From: Pectobacterium aroidearum | Lineage (GTDB): Bacteria > Pseudomonadota > Gammaproteobacteria > Enterobacterales > Enterobacteriaceae | Direction: 5' to 3' | DNA: 64,000 nt | Assembly (NCBI RefSeq): GCF_041228105.1 | Contig: NZ_CP166097.1 | Coordinates: 4,836,001-4,900,000 of the forward strand | Shown here: positions 20,377-31,425 of the stretch, in pieces | How positions within the stretch are numbered: the first letter of the stretch is position 1 | How the letters are laid out: each line of letters starts with the position of its first letter | Program-made: the position numbers and the translations under genes | The notes under the pieces: model-generated | What the model was told of the DNA's origin: nothing | Seen by the model: the letters and a program-made list of their open reading frames with translations, nothing else | The model's database searches: none

Positions 20377-22368
20377 TTAGTTACTCAGCGCATGCTGATA
20401 ATCACGTAGGATACCGGTCAATCGTCCCACCGGCGCAGTGACGCTCGTGGGGAGCTGCTTTTCCGTCAGCATCTGCTGATAGCGTTCAAGCTCGCCTAAC
20501 AGCTGCGTGAAATAGCGGCTGCGCGTGGTGTCACGCCGGGCCAAAATCACCTGCTCCGCCGTCGCCCGAATCTGGCGATGAAAGGCAGAGAGTGCCGCGT
20601 TTTGTGGAATATCCAGCGTTCTCAGACGCTGGTGCATGATGATCAGCCACAGTGCGAGACGATACTTGGCAATATCGTCAGGGAAGCGGTTAAGCAGCAG
20701 GAACAACTGTTGATACAGCGCAGGCAGGTGGTTTTCCTTGCGCCGCGTCGTGTTGGTCGTCAGCGCTGAAACCGCGCCATACACAAAACGGTTCAGCAGC
20801 GTTCTCCCCGTATGCGCCTTGGTGTTATCCCGGATCAACAGGATCACCATCAACGCCAGAAAACAACCGATGATCTGCCCGATCGCGCTGTCCAGAAATT
20901 GGCTGATGTGGAACATCATCGGGTTGTCCAACACCAGGATATTGATCGTACTGGCTAATGCGCCCAGCGAACCAAGCCGACGTTTTTGTACTTCAAGCCC
21001 GAGAAAGAAAGCCATCGCCCCCAGGCTCAGGCACAGCAGCAGCATACTTTGCTGCGTTGACGGCATAATAAACATGAACATCAGCGCCCCCAGCGGCAGC
21101 GCGTAGATCGTCCCGAAAAGAAAATCCTTCGCCATCATCTGCGGATTCGGTAAGCGCATGGCAAGCGACGTCACCACCGCAATCATCACCATACACACGC
21201 TGCCAGAGGTCCAGCCGGTGCTCAGCCAGAACAGGCAGCCCAGCGCCGTCGCCACGCCGGTACGTAAGCCGTTGATCATGGCATGATGGGTTTCTGCTGA
21301 CGGCGCTTTAATTTCCACCTCGCTGTTCAGCACATCGGCTTCAATCGTCGTGATACGTCCGTTGGTCTGCACCCCTTTCGCCAATAGCAGATAGCGCGTC
21401 GCAGCGCCTACCCAACTGACCAGCGTAGGCGGCACATCGCGGCTATCAGCCGCAATCAGATGACGCAATGCTTTCACACGGCAATGCACATCGCGGAATG
21501 ACTCAACGGGCTGATCCAACACCAGTTTCAGGCTGCTTTTTATAGAGGTCGGAGCATCTTGCAAAATCAGGTAGGTTTCACACGCCTGGGTAATCATCGT
21601 GAGTGATTGCGTATGCAGCGACGTTAAGCGGCGATTACTGTTCTGCCAGCGCGAGGATTCCAGCATCAGGCTGCTGCGCATGCCGCTTAGCGCGGTCGTT
21701 TTACGCACCAGCGCGTGCCATGCCGCGTCGATGGTTTCTTTCTCCGCCCCGCTCATGCTGAGTTGCAATAACCGATATTGATCCACCAGAAGCTCACCCA
21801 TGCTGCGGTCAACGTCCTGCTTGATCGAACGCGGCGAGAACAGTAAATCCGCCAGAATGGCGCAGACGATACCCAATACAATCTCGCTACAGCGCTCCAC
21901 GGCAAACTGCGGCGTCAGCAGCGGCGTTCCCTGCGTCGATACAATAATAATCAGCGTGGTATAGCCTGCCAGCCCGAACACATAGGCATTTTCAACCTTA
22001 ACCAGTGAGGAAACCCAGGTGCAGAGGCCAGCCCAAATACAGCACAGCATCAGCATCACAACTGGTGCGCGAACGGTGGCAATAATGATGATAAGTGCGC
22101 CGATACAGCCGATAAACGTGCCGACGACACGCAGCATGCCACGATGGCGAATCGCGCCGGAAAACGGCTCACCGCCTGCGGCAAATGCCGGGCCAGCAGC
22201 GACAATCGCCGCCGTCAGCACCGACCAGCGCGGGGTTTCCAACTGGAGATGGAACCCCAGAAATAGGGACAGCACGATCGCAAAGCTCAGTTTGAAAGCA
22301 AAACGCAAGCGCGCAAACTTCGGTGTCGTAAAGAACACGGGGCCTGTCAACGACGGAGTTTTCATCAT
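20377..22368 (-). CDS. aaeB: AaeB, p-hydroxybenzoate efflux pump membrane subunit
   Basis: AaeB is the inner-membrane component that exports aromatic carboxylic acids with AaeA. The 663-aa protein has two hydrophobic bundles (about residues 25-180 and 370-530) separated by a soluble region, typical of the FUSC/AaeB family. It is the last gene of aaeXAB and starts 8 nt after the aaeA stop. In a plant pathogen such a pump would relieve phenolic-acid stress. Confidence 0.93.
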   Translation of the reverse strand: MMKTPSLTGPVFFTTPKFARLRFAFKLSFAIVLSLFLGFHLQLETPRWSVLTAAIVAAGPAFAAGGEPFSGAIRHRGMLRVVGTFIGCIGALIIIIATVRAPVVMLMLCCIWAGLCTWVSSLVKVENAYVFGLAGYTTLIIIVSTQGTPLLTPQFAVERCSEIVLGIVCAILADLLFSPRSIKQDVDRSMGELLVDQYRLLQLSMSGAEKETIDAAWHALVRKTTALSGMRSSLMLESSRWQNSNRRLTSLHTQSLTMITQACETYLILQDAPTSIKSSLKLVLDQPVESFRDVHCRVKALRHLIAADSRDVPPTLVSWVGAATRYLLLAKGVQTNGRITTIEADVLNSEVEIKAPSAETHHAMINGLRTGVATALGCLFWLSTGWTSGSVCMVMIAVVTSLAMRLPNPQMMAKDFLFGTIYALPLGALMFMFIMPSTQQSMLLLCLSLGAMAFFLGLEVQKRRLGSLGALASTINILVLDNPMMFHISQFLDSAIGQIIGCFLALMVILLIRDNTKAHTGRTLLNRFVYGAVSALTTNTTRRKENHLPALYQQLFLLLNRFPDDIAKYRLALWLIIMHQRLRTLDIPQNAALSAFHRQIRATAEQVILARRDTTRSRYFTQLLGELERYQQMLTEKQLPTSVTAPVGRLTGILRDYQHALSN

Positions 22369-22376
22369 CGCCTCAC

Positions 22377-23342
22377 TTAACCAAACTCACGCAGGCGATA
22401 CAGGAGACGAATAAGCGGCGACGGTTTTTTGTCATTGTTGACCTGCTCACCCGTGATCACTACCGTTGCCGTCGTGCCAGCTGGATAGAGGTCGCCCATT
22501 TGGCGATCGAGGCGAATTTTTACCGGCACACGCTGCGCCAGACGTACCCACTCCAGATTAGAATCCACGTTAGCGAGGCCTTTATTGTTCGCGCTGCTGC
22601 TGCTGTTATTCACGCCAGCCGCTACGCTATCCACCGTACCGTAAAATATCTTTTCGCTGCCCAACGGCGTGATTTCTGCACGATAGCCGCGGCGAACCCC
22701 TTCAAGCTTGGTTTCTTCCATGTACGCCAGCAGGTAGAACGAATCCTTCTTCACAAGCGCTACCGCCGTATTGCCGCGTTCGATGAACTCACCGCTCTGC
22801 ACATGCAGGTTGGTCACCCAACCGTCAGCAGGGGCGCGTACCACGGTGCGTTCCAGCTCCAGTTGCGCCAGTGACAATACCGCCTGCGCTTTAGCAAGCT
22901 GATGCGTGGCGGTTTCCAGGGCATTACTGGACTGATCGATATTTTCCTGCGACATCGCACTGATGCCCAGTCGCGCCCGACGCCCTGATTCCCGACGTTT
23001 TTCCGTTACCAGTGCCTGATAGTAGGCGACATCCGCTTCCGCCTGCGCGACAGCCTGATGGTAGCGCGGCTGATCGATAACAAACAGCACATCCCCTTTG
23101 TTCACCAGTTGATTGTCCGTGACGCGAACATCGCTCAACAACCCACTGACATCCGGTGCAATCGCGACAACATCCGCCGTAAATTTGGCATCGCGCGTCC
23201 AGGGCGATTCGGTATAAAACGCCCAGACGCGGAAAATGGCGACAATCGCGCACAGCACAATCACCAGCGTAATCGCTACGCGGCTCATTTTTTTGATCAG
23301 CACGGCCTGCTGTCTAAGTAAGGTTAAAAAGAAAGCTTTCAC
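22377..23342 (-). CDS. aaeA: AaeA, periplasmic adaptor of the aromatic-acid pump
   Basis: AaeA is an HlyD-type membrane fusion protein joining AaeB to an outer-membrane channel. It has an N-terminal TM helix (about residues 20-40), then a lipoyl-like half with [20 protein letters not shown], a coiled coil, and the second half [19 protein letters not shown] chose the GTG start giving 321 aa because GAGG precedes it by 6 nt and it follows the aaeX stop by 7 nt; the frame stays open upstream through aaeX. Confidence 0.93.
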   Translation of the reverse strand: MKAFFLTLLRQQAVLIKKMSRVAITLVIVLCAIVAIFRVWAFYTESPWTRDAKFTADVVAIAPDVSGLLSDVRVTDNQLVNKGDVLFVIDQPRYHQAVAQAEADVAYYQALVTEKRRESGRRARLGISAMSQENIDQSSNALETATHQLAKAQAVLSLAQLELERTVVRAPADGWVTNLHVQSGEFIERGNTAVALVKKDSFYLLAYMEETKLEGVRRGYRAEITPLGSEKIFYGTVDSVAAGVNNSSSSANNKGLANVDSNLEWVRLAQRVPVKIRLDRQMGDLYPAGTTATVVITGEQVNNDKKPSPLIRLLYRLREFG

Positions 23343-23349
23343 AGACGCC

Positions 23350-23553
23350 TCACAGACCGTAACGGAAGAGTAAATAGAACAAACAGCAGAACAGCGCACT
23401 GTTAAACAGCGCCGGATGCCAGACGAAGTCATAGATACCCGTCGGTTGCAGCAGGCGGTTCACGACAAAAAACAGAGTCAATGACACCAGCAGGACAAAA
23501 AATACGGGGGGGAATGACAGCCCGAACAGCACCATAACCGGGAGTGAACTCAT
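23350..23553 (-). CDS. aaeX: AaeX, small membrane protein of the aae operon
   Basis: AaeX is a 67-aa DUF1656 membrane protein with two TM helices. It carries the conserved [15 protein letters not shown] stretch near residue 38. The start [11 protein letters not shown] matches E. coli AaeX and has AGAGG just upstream; the frame remains open for 32 codons before it. It is the first gene of aaeXAB, divergent from aaeR. Its biochemical role is not established. Confidence 0.92.
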   Translation of the reverse strand: MSSLPVMVLFGLSFPPVFFVLLVSLTLFFVVNRLLQPTGIYDFVWHPALFNSALFCCLFYLLFRYGL

Positions 23554-23979
23554 CCTCTTTTCCTTTTTTTCTATTAGGTAGCGATAGCTCGCAGGTTCGC
23601 TACCGGATGGTAAATTATGTTGTCTGATACTGACGTTCAGCATAGACAAAAGCGCTTCATCCCGCAGGCTGGCTGCCAGCGAATGAGATAGCGTTAAACT
23701 GATGAATAGCGATGCCAGCAGGGGCTGACTAGCGATGGGAAATCAGCGTACGATCTACATTGGGTAAATAAACACAATCATTGGGTAGCCTTGAGCGGTG
23801 AATAATCATGTATAGCCGCAAAGACGATATCTGTTCGCGTTCACCTGTAAGTAACGCTGCCACTTGAGCGATGGCGGACAATGCTCCACCCGGCATCACC
23901 GGATAGGCTATATTATGGATGCTTATTATCACCTTATCTACATAGTGTGATCTAAATCACTTTTAAGCCAGAGTGAATA
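23554..23979. promoter_or_regulatory. aaeX / aaeR divergent regulatory region
   Basis: A 426-bp intergenic space between aaeXAB and its LysR regulator. It should hold AaeR operators (T-N11-A boxes) and both promoters. A CRP-like site lies near the aaeR end. No protein-coding gene is convincing here. Confidence 0.6.
23944..23963. promoter_or_regulatory. Candidate CRP site upstream of aaeR
   Basis: TGTGA-TCTAAA-TCAC matches the CRP consensus TGTGA-N6-TCACA except for the last base. It lies only about 17 bp before the aaeR ATG, so it could block aaeR or act on divergent aaeXAB. Confidence 0.5.
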
Positions 23980-24915
23980 ATGGAAAGACTAAAGAGTATG
24001 TCGGTGTTTGCCCGCGTGGTGGAATTTGGTTCTTTTACCGCGGCCGCCCGCCAGTTACAGATGAGCGTATCCGCCGTCAGCCAGACCGTCACCAAGCTTG
24101 AAGATGAACTACAGATTAAGCTGCTGAACCGCAGTACGCGCAGCATTGGGCTGACGGAAGCGGGGAAAATTTACTATCACGGATGTCGCCGCATGCTGCA
24201 TGAGGCGCATGAGGTCCATGAGCAGCTCTACGCTTTCAACAATACGCCGATCGGCACACTACGCATCGGCAGTTCTTCTACGATGGCGCAGAATGTGTTG
24301 TCCACCATGACTGCCGCGATGCTGAAGGAATATCCCGGCTTGTCCGTTAATCTGGTCACAGGAATCCCCGCTCCCGACCTGATTGCCGACGGGCTGGATA
24401 TCGTTATCCGCGTCGGCGCATTGCAGGATTCCAGCCTGTTCTCAAAACGATTAGGCTCGATGCCGATGGTGATCTGTGCCGCCAAAAGCTATCTGGCACA
24501 GCACGGCACGCCGGATAAACCAGCAGATATGGTGAATTTTTCCTGGCTGGAATACAGCGTACGCCCTGACAGCGAATTTGAGCTGATCGCCCCGGAAGGC
24601 ATTTCAACCCGCGTCACACCACAAGGGCGCTTTGTCACTAACGATCCGCAAACGCTGGTACGCTGGCTCAAGGCCGGTGCGGGCATCGCCTACGTTCCAC
24701 TTATGTGGGTCGTGGACGAAATCAATCGCGGCGAAATTGAGATCTTATTTAACCGCTACCACTCCGACCCGCGTCCGGTCTATGCGCTCTACACCCGCAA
24801 AGACAACCTGCCGCTAAAAGTACAGGTCTGTATTAACTACATGACGGAATACTTCAAAAATGTCGCCCTGACATATCAGGGTTACCGACAGGATCATGGC
24901 AAGGAAAAAAAGTAG
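23980..24915 (+). CDS. aaeR: AaeR, LysR-type regulator of aaeXAB
   Basis: AaeR senses aromatic carboxylic acids such as p-hydroxybenzoate and activates aaeXAB. The N-terminal wHTH covers residues 1-60 (GSFTAAARQLQMSVSAVSQTVT). A periplasmic-binding-protein-like effector domain follows, giving 311 aa, typical of the family. It is divergent from its target operon. Confidence 0.92.
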   Translation: MERLKSMSVFARVVEFGSFTAAARQLQMSVSAVSQTVTKLEDELQIKLLNRSTRSIGLTEAGKIYYHGCRRMLHEAHEVHEQLYAFNNTPIGTLRIGSSSTMAQNVLSTMTAAMLKEYPGLSVNLVTGIPAPDLIADGLDIVIRVGALQDSSLFSKRLGSMPMVICAAKSYLAQHGTPDKPADMVNFSWLEYSVRPDSEFELIAPEGISTRVTPQGRFVTNDPQTLVRWLKAGAGIAYVPLMWVVDEINRGEIEILFNRYHSDPRPVYALYTRKDNLPLKVQVCINYMTEYFKNVALTYQGYRQDHGKEKK

Positions 24916-25025
24916 GATTTGCAAAGAGGAAAATGCGAGACGCCTTCCTCTTTCATACAAAACACATCCCCATCCCGCCATCCGTACGTTATATCTCTTT
25001 CCTTCGTTCAGGAAAGTAAAATCAC

Positions 25026-25364
25026 ATGGATAAGGTACGAATAAATTCGTACAATATAGGTGAAGGGATGGGGTTCAAGGATGCCAAAAAGCAGCTTATC
25101 GTCTGTTTGCAATCGGGTACTGTGTTGCATGAAGCCAGAGGAAATATCAGTACGAAGAATTTGCTGGCAACCGGGCAAGCATCAATAACAGAACTCATTG
25201 ATATTATTTATCAATCTTCGGGTACATTCTACTCTTCTTCACCCCATCATTTTGCAGCGCATATTGATGTTCATATCATCCGTTGCCGCCATCGGGGAAT
25301 ATCGTGGTATATCAAATGGTATTTTGCCGAGCCAAATTGTGTCTTTATTAGCGTCCACCATTGA
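25026..25364 (+). CDS. Unknown small protein, possible MqsR-like toxin
   Basis: I do not recognise this 112-aa protein with certainty. Its C-terminal half alternates hydrophobic strands and ends WYIKWYFAEPNCVFISVHH. That recalls the beta-strand pattern of MqsR/RelE-fold ribonuclease toxins, with PHH and HIDVH upstream as possible catalytic positions. It has an AGGAAAG ribosome site. The next gene starts 9 nt after its stop and encodes a double CxxC protein like the zinc domain of MqsA antitoxins. Toxin function is an inference from layout and pattern. The pair is inserted between aaeR and tldD, which are neighbours in E. coli. Confidence 0.45.
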   Translation: MDKVRINSYNIGEGMGFKDAKKQLIVCLQSGTVLHEARGNISTKNLLATGQASITELIDIIYQSSGTFYSSSPHHFAAHIDVHIIRCRHRGISWYIKWYFAEPNCVFISVHH

Positions 25365-25373
25365 GGCGATGAC

Positions 25374-25967
25374 ATGAAAATTTTCAAAGTCGGCGATACA
25401 CAGTCCGCTCTCTGTAACACATGCCAGTCACTTGAAACTGCGACGTTTCAGCTTAGAGACGTCCCATTCAGCGATAACAGCGGCGTGGTGAGACAGGTTT
25501 TGGTTGGCGTTTGCAATCGCTGCGGGAATGTTGCCATCATCCCCCATCAATCTACGCCCATGATTAAGAAAGCGCGGGATGTACAGCGTAAGGCGCTAGA
25601 AAGCAGAGTCCCTGCGCACATGATAGATATCTTAAATCTGGCAAGCTGCGAATTAGGTGGGGAACCCGATTTTATTCCCACGCTGATGAAATACTATCTT
25701 CACACGCTGGCAGCCGATCGCGCAGCGGCACAAGATATCCCGCGTTTTCTGCAAAGTGATTTGGCAAAAGGAAAATCCGAGAAACGTCTTTCTCTTAAAG
25801 GAAGGCATGTCGCGACAGACATTGACGTACTAAAAACCACGACAAACATCTCCAGTACAACAGACCTATTAAAAGGCATTGTTCTCAAGATTAAGGAAGA
25901 TGTCTTGGTACAGCGAGATGAAATACACATCAGGCAGCTCAAATCGATTATTGCAGCGGTTTCCTGA
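25374..25967 (+). CDS. Zinc-finger protein, possible MqsA-like antitoxin
   Basis: The 197-aa protein begins with two CxxC pairs (CNTC at about residues 16-19 and CNRC near 51-54), a zinc ribbon like the N-terminus of MqsA antitoxins. The remaining 140 residues are helical and do not show an HTH I can name. It lies 9 nt after the small gene before it, so the two are co-translated. The antitoxin call depends on that context. Other options are a zinc-dependent regulator or a defence-linked protein. Confidence 0.45.
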   Translation: MKIFKVGDTQSALCNTCQSLETATFQLRDVPFSDNSGVVRQVLVGVCNRCGNVAIIPHQSTPMIKKARDVQRKALESRVPAHMIDILNLASCELGGEPDFIPTLMKYYLHTLAADRAAAQDIPRFLQSDLAKGKSEKRLSLKGRHVATDIDVLKTTTNISSTTDLLKGIVLKIKEDVLVQRDEIHIRQLKSIIAAVS

Positions 25968-25996
25968 TTGTGTGTTCCGTTACATAGCAACCCCTG

Positions 25997-26023
25997 AAAA
26001 AAACCGCGCTAATAAAGCGCGGT
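25997..26023 (-). terminator. Terminator after tldD
   Basis: On the minus strand an 8-bp perfect stem (ACCGCGCT / AGCGCGGT) is followed by seven T. It ends the tldD transcript. Confidence 0.85.
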
Positions 26024-26051
26024 CTTAAAGGAACTCAGGATTCAGAGCAAA

Positions 26052-27497
26052 TTACGCCGTGCCGCCGACGGTCAGGCTTTCCAACTTCAACGTAGGTTGG
26101 CCAACGCCGACAGGCAGGCTTTGCCCTTCTTTACCGCACACGCCGACGCCTTTATCCAGCGCCAGATCGTTGCCGACCATTGAAATCTGCTGCATCGCTT
26201 CGATACCGGAGCCAATCAGCGTGGCACCTTTGACTGGCGTGGTGATACGACCTTTTTCGATCAGGTACGCTTCGGACGTCGAGAAGACGAACTTGCCAGA
26301 AGTGATATCGACCTGACCGCCGCCAAAGTTTGGCGCATACAGGCCGTATTCGACGCTAGAGATAATCTCTTCCGGCGTGGATTTCCCGGCCAGCATGTAG
26401 GTGTTCGTCATACGCGGCATCGGCAGATGGGCATAAGACTCGCGGCGACCGTTGCCCGTCGGCGCAACACCCATCAGACGAGCATTCAGCTTGTCTTGCA
26501 TGTAGCCTTTCAGAATACCGTTTTCGATCAGGACGTTGTACTGCCCTGGAACGCCCTCATCGTCCATTGAGAGGGAGCCACGGCGTCCGCTCAACGTACC
26601 ATCATCCACCACCGTGCACAGCTCTGACGCAACGAGTTTCCCCATCTGTCCGCTGAATACTGACGTGCCGCGACGGTTAAAATCGCCTTCCAGACCGTGA
26701 CCCACCGCTTCATGCAGCAACACGCCCGGCCAGCCTGCGCCCAACACCACCGGCATTGGCCCTGCAGGTGCAGCCACCGCCGACAGGTTAACTAGCGCCA
26801 TACGCACGGCTTCTTTCGCCCACGCATCAACGCGCGCTTCACCGTCCGCCACTTCCCAGAAATAGTCATAGCCGCCACGCATGCCGCCACCGCTGGAACC
26901 GCGCTCACGCTTGCCTTCAGCTTCGACCAGCACGCTGATCGACAGGCGAACCAGCGGACGCACATCCGCCGCCAGCGTACCGTCTGTTGCCGCTACCAGC
27001 ACCAACTCATAGACACCAGTCAGACTGGCTGACACTTCCTGCACGCGTGCATCTGCGGCACGCGCGACCGTATCTGCACGTTGCAACAGCGCAATTTTGT
27101 CCTCACGCGTCAGGCTATCCAGTGGATTCAACGTTGGATAGAGCGCCCGATGCGACACTTCACCCAGCGTGCGCGCCGTGCCTGTCCCCTGTTCCCGCAC
27201 AATGCTGCGTGCTGCCTGTGCACTCTGATGCAATGCGTTCAGCGTGATCTGATCGGCATAAGCAAACCCGGTCTTTTCACCGTCAATCGCACGGATACCC
27301 ACGCCCTGATCGATATTGTAAGAACCGTCTTTAATGATGCGATCTTCCAGTACCCAGGATTCATGGTAGCTGGACTGGAAATAGAGATCGGCATAGTCCA
27401 GACGACGCTCATTAAGCGACCCCAGCACAGCGGCGAGATCGTCAAGATTCAATTTATTGGCGGTGAGTAACTGCTCACTGACAAACGAAAGGCTCAT
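26052..27497 (-). CDS. tldD: TldD, metalloprotease subunit
   Basis: TldD is the catalytic subunit of the TldD/E protease, partner of PmbA. The zinc motif HEAVGH is at residues 262-267, followed by [16 protein letters not shown]. The 481-aa length equals E. coli TldD. It follows yhdP by 56 nt in the yhdP-tldD arrangement seen in E. coli and has its own terminator. Confidence 0.96.
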   Translation of the reverse strand: MSLSFVSEQLLTANKLNLDDLAAVLGSLNERRLDYADLYFQSSYHESWVLEDRIIKDGSYNIDQGVGIRAIDGEKTGFAYADQITLNALHQSAQAARSIVREQGTGTARTLGEVSHRALYPTLNPLDSLTREDKIALLQRADTVARAADARVQEVSASLTGVYELVLVAATDGTLAADVRPLVRLSISVLVEAEGKRERGSSGGGMRGGYDYFWEVADGEARVDAWAKEAVRMALVNLSAVAAPAGPMPVVLGAGWPGVLLHEAVGHGLEGDFNRRGTSVFSGQMGKLVASELCTVVDDGTLSGRRGSLSMDDEGVPGQYNVLIENGILKGYMQDKLNARLMGVAPTGNGRRESYAHLPMPRMTNTYMLAGKSTPEEIISSVEYGLYAPNFGGGQVDITSGKFVFSTSEAYLIEKGRITTPVKGATLIGSGIEAMQQISMVGNDLALDKGVGVCGKEGQSLPVGVGQPTLKLESLTVGGTA

Positions 27498-27553
27498 AGT
27501 TTTTCACTCTTTATCAGATAATCGGCTGAGTACACTGCGCTGCCCTAACGGCA

Positions 27554-30500
27554 TTATTCGCCTTTCTTCTTGTTCGGCTCACGCAGCACTTCCTGAATCT
27601 TTGGCTGATCGAGGCTACCGGAAATCTGGTAGCGAATCAGCGAAATCTTGTTCCATAGCGGTGCCAGCACTTTACTGGCAGCAAACACCGCGGCCCCTAT
27701 AACCGGATTGACGGCAAATGCGGTCGCCACGCCCACCGTCGCAGAAATTTCCGGGGCGATAACCGCTTCCATATTGACCTGTCGCTTAGCGAGGTCGAGA
27801 TCGCCTTTCATCGCGATATCCGCCTCCAGACCGTCGATCAGCATATCATCAGTATGCAACACGCCGTCTTTAATCCATGCGGTGCTGCGAATCGAGTCGA
27901 AGTAAAATCCACGGCCAAACGTATCACTAAAATCAAACCGCAGCTTACGCATCAGCGCATCGAAGCTCAATAAACGCAGCAGTTGACCCGCCTGACCCGC
28001 ACCCACTTCGGCAATTTCACCTTTACCAATGCGCGTGTGCAATATTCCGCTCAGGCTGGCAATATCCGGTGCCCAAGGCGTTCCGCGCCAGTACAAATCG
28101 TAATCCACATCGAAAGAACCGGCCTTCAGCGGTGAATCAACGCCGAACCAGTTAGCATTCTGCTCCAGACTATCCCCGGTCAGGCGGCCTTTTAGCGCGG
28201 TCCGTACGCCTTCGGCATTTTCCTGCCAGGTGCCGTTTACCGTCAGACGAGCCTTACCGGTATCAATGATGCCGTCCGTCAGCGTTAACTTTTCCTTTTC
28301 TGGCAGCAGCGTTCCCTGAATACGCCCCATATTCTGCCCGATAATCCAGCACTGGCGACAATTAACCGCCAGCGACGGCCAGTCTTCAAAGCTGATACTC
28401 GGGTCGTTCAACGGCGATTTTTTCTCTGCTAACGCCACCGGGTTAGTCGCTTCATTCCCTTTCCACTGAGGATTGTAGTAGAGATAATTGATGTCGCTGC
28501 GCCACATACCACGATTGGGTATCTCAACCGTTCCGTCAATTTCACGCCCCTTTGCCTTCACTTCACTGCCAGCAAGCGTATTTTTGCGCGTAATTTCCAG
28601 ATCGTGCCACTGCTGCCCCAACAGTTGCAGTTCAGGCGTACGCAAGGTCACCGCTTCTGGGAAACGAAGGGAACTCTGTGCCTTTCTCCCTTCCGCCGAT
28701 GCCGAGGCACGCAGTGATGGCAGGAGCCCCAGCCAACTTTCCGCATCCAGCGACGGAAGATCGAGCACCAGCGAGGAATCATCGGGTAATGCAGGCGCCG
28801 CCGTTGCCGCATTCTGCCAGCTTGCCCGCGCCAGCGTCACGGTGTCGCCTTTCAGCAGCCATTGACTATTGAAGCGGTTATCCTTGCCCAGCCGTCCCTG
28901 CATAGCGAAACCATTCAGATCACCGCTAGCTTTGACCTCCAGCGGCAGGCTCTCACCAGCCGGTTTATTTAGTGGGTTAGGTAAGTGACTACTCACTTTA
29001 TTTAAATCAGCTTGAACATCAACCTCATAGGTTGTCTTGCCGGTATGCGGGAGATTGACGGCAACCGTACTCTTCCAGCCTGCCGTGCCGGACAACGCCT
29101 TGCTTGCCGATGCTGGCAAGCCGGGCAAGAGCGCAGGCTGCCAGTCGCCCTGCAAGCCCACATTCACCAGAAAGGCCTTCGCTTGTTCTTCTGTTGTAAA
29201 GTTGACCGCCATCGGCTGATTCATCCAATTCGCCTGAAGCGTGTCACTGCGTAAGTTGCCGTTTTCATAGCGGAACTTACCCGTGAGATTCTTAATCGTG
29301 GTATTCAACGGTTTGATGTACAGGCTGTTATTGTTCAGCACAATGTCACCACTGGCGTGAACATCATCACCGACAAGCGGAATATCCAGATGCAGCGAGC
29401 CTTTCACCGGCCCGCCAATTTTCAGCTCATCCAGCGCCGTACCCAACGAGGATTTCAGCGGCGTCTGATTAAAATAGTTCCCCACTTCAGGCCCCGGACC
29501 TTCCAGCTCGCCATCAATGAGCAGCATCTCTTTTTCATAATCGGGAATGACCGCGCTAATATTCTTGCCTTCCACCTTGCCCAACCAGGTTTGTGGCGCA
29601 AACATCCATAGACCGTTGTTGGCGAAATCCAGATTAATATCCAGTGGCGTCAGCGCAGGCCAGCCCGGCTGAAACTCGAAGGTCGCCTCTTTCACCGGAA
29701 CCCAGACTTCGAATTGGCCTTCGTTGTGCGTATACGGGAAGTGCTGCGGATTACCGGCAAAAATCAGCGTCGCGTTATCGACACGACCGCCTTTCAGCGC
29801 GCCGCTCAGATAGTCCACCAGCTCAGTGCCCATAAACTGTTCAGGATAATAACGCCAGGCATCCGCCGCGTCGGTCAAGCGGATACCCGCCAGAATATCC
29901 AGCTTCGGCTCCTGTTTGACTGGCTGTTCGTAACGGAAATCACCGTTCGCCCATAGCGATTTCGCCTGCACATCCAGCCCATGACTCCAAAGCGCCAAAC
30001 CCTGTGTGTCATTACGCCAGTCAATCGTGCCGCTGGCCTGCTGGATTTCCAGCGGCGCGCGGAACATATCAACATAGGGTAGCGTGCTCTGTTTTAATTC
30101 GACGCTGACCTGACCACGCTCGGCGCTGCCACGGGCAGAACCAGAAAAATGATCGACTCCCGGCAGCAATTTCCACTGTTTCCAGCTCACGTCCTGCCAG
30201 TTGGCCTGAAAGCGGCTTCTCTCCGGCTGTTGCAGAGGGATATCGACGGCAACCGTATTCAATGTGCCCGTCGGTTGCAGTTCTGCCCAACGTTCTTTCA
30301 ACGCTGGCGTTGTACTGGACAGCAGCGGCAACAGCGTGCTTACCCGCTCCAGCTCCAGATTGCTGGCACGAACACGCAGCTCTTCCTGCCGATCGGGCCC
30401 CAGCATGTGTTCATTTTTTGGCAGCCAGAGGGCTGAGAGCCGCCCTTTCGGCCAGGCAGTGCCATCCGTTGCCAGATTCAATTCAGGCACATCCACCTGC

Positions 30501-31384
30501 CAGCCATTTTCCTGACGGCTAACATGTAGCGTCATGTCATCCACATTCAGACGATGTGCATCAGGACCGTCACCCCAGTTGGCCGTCCCCTGATTAAGGA
30601 ACACGTCTCCACTGTGGATGCCGCCATCACGGACGTTCAGCCAGGCCGCCAGGCTAAAATCGGCGCTTTCCAACCCGGTATTATTTTTCATCCAGCGGCT
30701 GAGCCAAGGCTTCATATCGATGTTATCAGCCTGCAGATAGAAGGTGCCGTTGCTGAGCAGCCCCTGCTCATCGTGCAAGTCCATGCGCATTTGCACCACG
30801 CCGTGCTGGCCGTTAAAACTCGACAAGCTGATCAACCCTTCCGCACGATGACGTTTGTCGGAATTCAGCCAGGTCAGCTGTGGGATGCTTAGCTCCGCGC
30901 GGGAGCCGGAAGGGGTAAGAAAGGTAATGTGGCTATCACGCAGGTCAAAGTGGTCAAACTGGCGCAGGAAAAGGTCGCTGACCTTTCCTGATTCCATCAG
31001 TTTGCTGTCCTGCTGCTGCCCAGTAAAAGGGCTATTAATATCGAGCTTTAACTGGTGAAACGTGAGATCGCGGAACTGCCAGCGCCCGTGTAACAGTGAC
31101 TGCCACACATCCAATGCCAGCGTAATGCGATCAACCTGCCAGTCTGATTCCGGCAGAGACGTGCGAAGCTTTTCAATTTCCAGCGTGGGGCCAAAGGACT
31201 CCCAGCGCCCCGTCATCGAGCCGATTTCTAACGGGACACCCGCCGCAGACTGCGCCCAAGCCACCAGCTGTGGCCGGAAATGATCGAGCTGCGGCAGCAC
31301 CAGTCTTAAGCCGCTAACTAACAGCGCAACCATCACGACAAGAGTGGCACCCGTGATGACTACAATTCCGGGCAGTCGCCTCAC
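27554..31384 (-). CDS. yhdP: YhdP, AsmA-like lipid transport protein
   Basis: YhdP is one of the AsmA-like bridge proteins (with TamB and YdbH) that move phospholipid from the inner to the outer membrane. A TM helix at residues 7-29 precedes a very long beta-rich periplasmic domain (DUF3971 then AsmA_2 at the C-terminus, around VAPEISATVGVATAFAVNP). Length 1276 aa is normal. It lies 41 nt after rng in the same direction. Confidence 0.94.
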   Translation of the reverse strand: MRRLPGIVVITGATLVVMVALLVSGLRLVLPQLDHFRPQLVAWAQSAAGVPLEIGSMTGRWESFGPTLEIEKLRTSLPESDWQVDRITLALDVWQSLLHGRWQFRDLTFHQLKLDINSPFTGQQQDSKLMESGKVSDLFLRQFDHFDLRDSHITFLTPSGSRAELSIPQLTWLNSDKRHRAEGLISLSSFNGQHGVVQMRMDLHDEQGLLSNGTFYLQADNIDMKPWLSRWMKNNTGLESADFSLAAWLNVRDGGIHSGDVFLNQGTANWGDGPDAHRLNVDDMTLHVSRQENGWQVDVPELNLATDGTAWPKGRLSALWLPKNEHMLGPDRQEELRVRASNLELERVSTLLPLLSSTTPALKERWAELQPTGTLNTVAVDIPLQQPERSRFQANWQDVSWKQWKLLPGVDHFSGSARGSAERGQVSVELKQSTLPYVDMFRAPLEIQQASGTIDWRNDTQGLALWSHGLDVQAKSLWANGDFRYEQPVKQEPKLDILAGIRLTDAADAWRYYPEQFMGTELVDYLSGALKGGRVDNATLIFAGNPQHFPYTHNEGQFEVWVPVKEATFEFQPGWPALTPLDINLDFANNGLWMFAPQTWLGKVEGKNISAVIPDYEKEMLLIDGELEGPGPEVGNYFNQTPLKSSLGTALDELKIGGPVKGSLHLDIPLVGDDVHASGDIVLNNNSLYIKPLNTTIKNLTGKFRYENGNLRSDTLQANWMNQPMAVNFTTEEQAKAFLVNVGLQGDWQPALLPGLPASASKALSGTAGWKSTVAVNLPHTGKTTYEVDVQADLNKVSSHLPNPLNKPAGESLPLEVKASGDLNGFAMQGRLGKDNRFNSQWLLKGDTVTLARASWQNAATAAPALPDDSSLVLDLPSLDAESWLGLLPSLRASASAEGRKAQSSLRFPEAVTLRTPELQLLGQQWHDLEITRKNTLAGSEVKAKGREIDGTVEIPNRGMWRSDINYLYYNPQWKGNEATNPVALAEKKSPLNDPSISFEDWPSLAVNCRQCWIIGQNMGRIQGTLLPEKEKLTLTDGIIDTGKARLTVNGTWQENAEGVRTALKGRLTGDSLEQNANWFGVDSPLKAGSFDVDYDLYWRGTPWAPDIASLSGILHTRIGKGEIAEVGAGQAGQLLRLLSFDALMRKLRFDFSDTFGRGFYFDSIRSTAWIKDGVLHTDDMLIDGLEADIAMKGDLDLAKRQVNMEAVIAPEISATVGVATAFAVNPVIGAAVFAASKVLAPLWNKISLIRYQISGSLDQPKIQEVLREPNKKKGE

Positions 31385-31425
31385 TAATATCTCCTTCTTT
31401 CGTCGCCGACGACGAGCGTACGAAT

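Noticed and set aside
23729..23932. 67-codon frame in the aaeX-aaeR region
   Set aside because: No ribosome site and no protein pattern; the region is better explained as regulatory.
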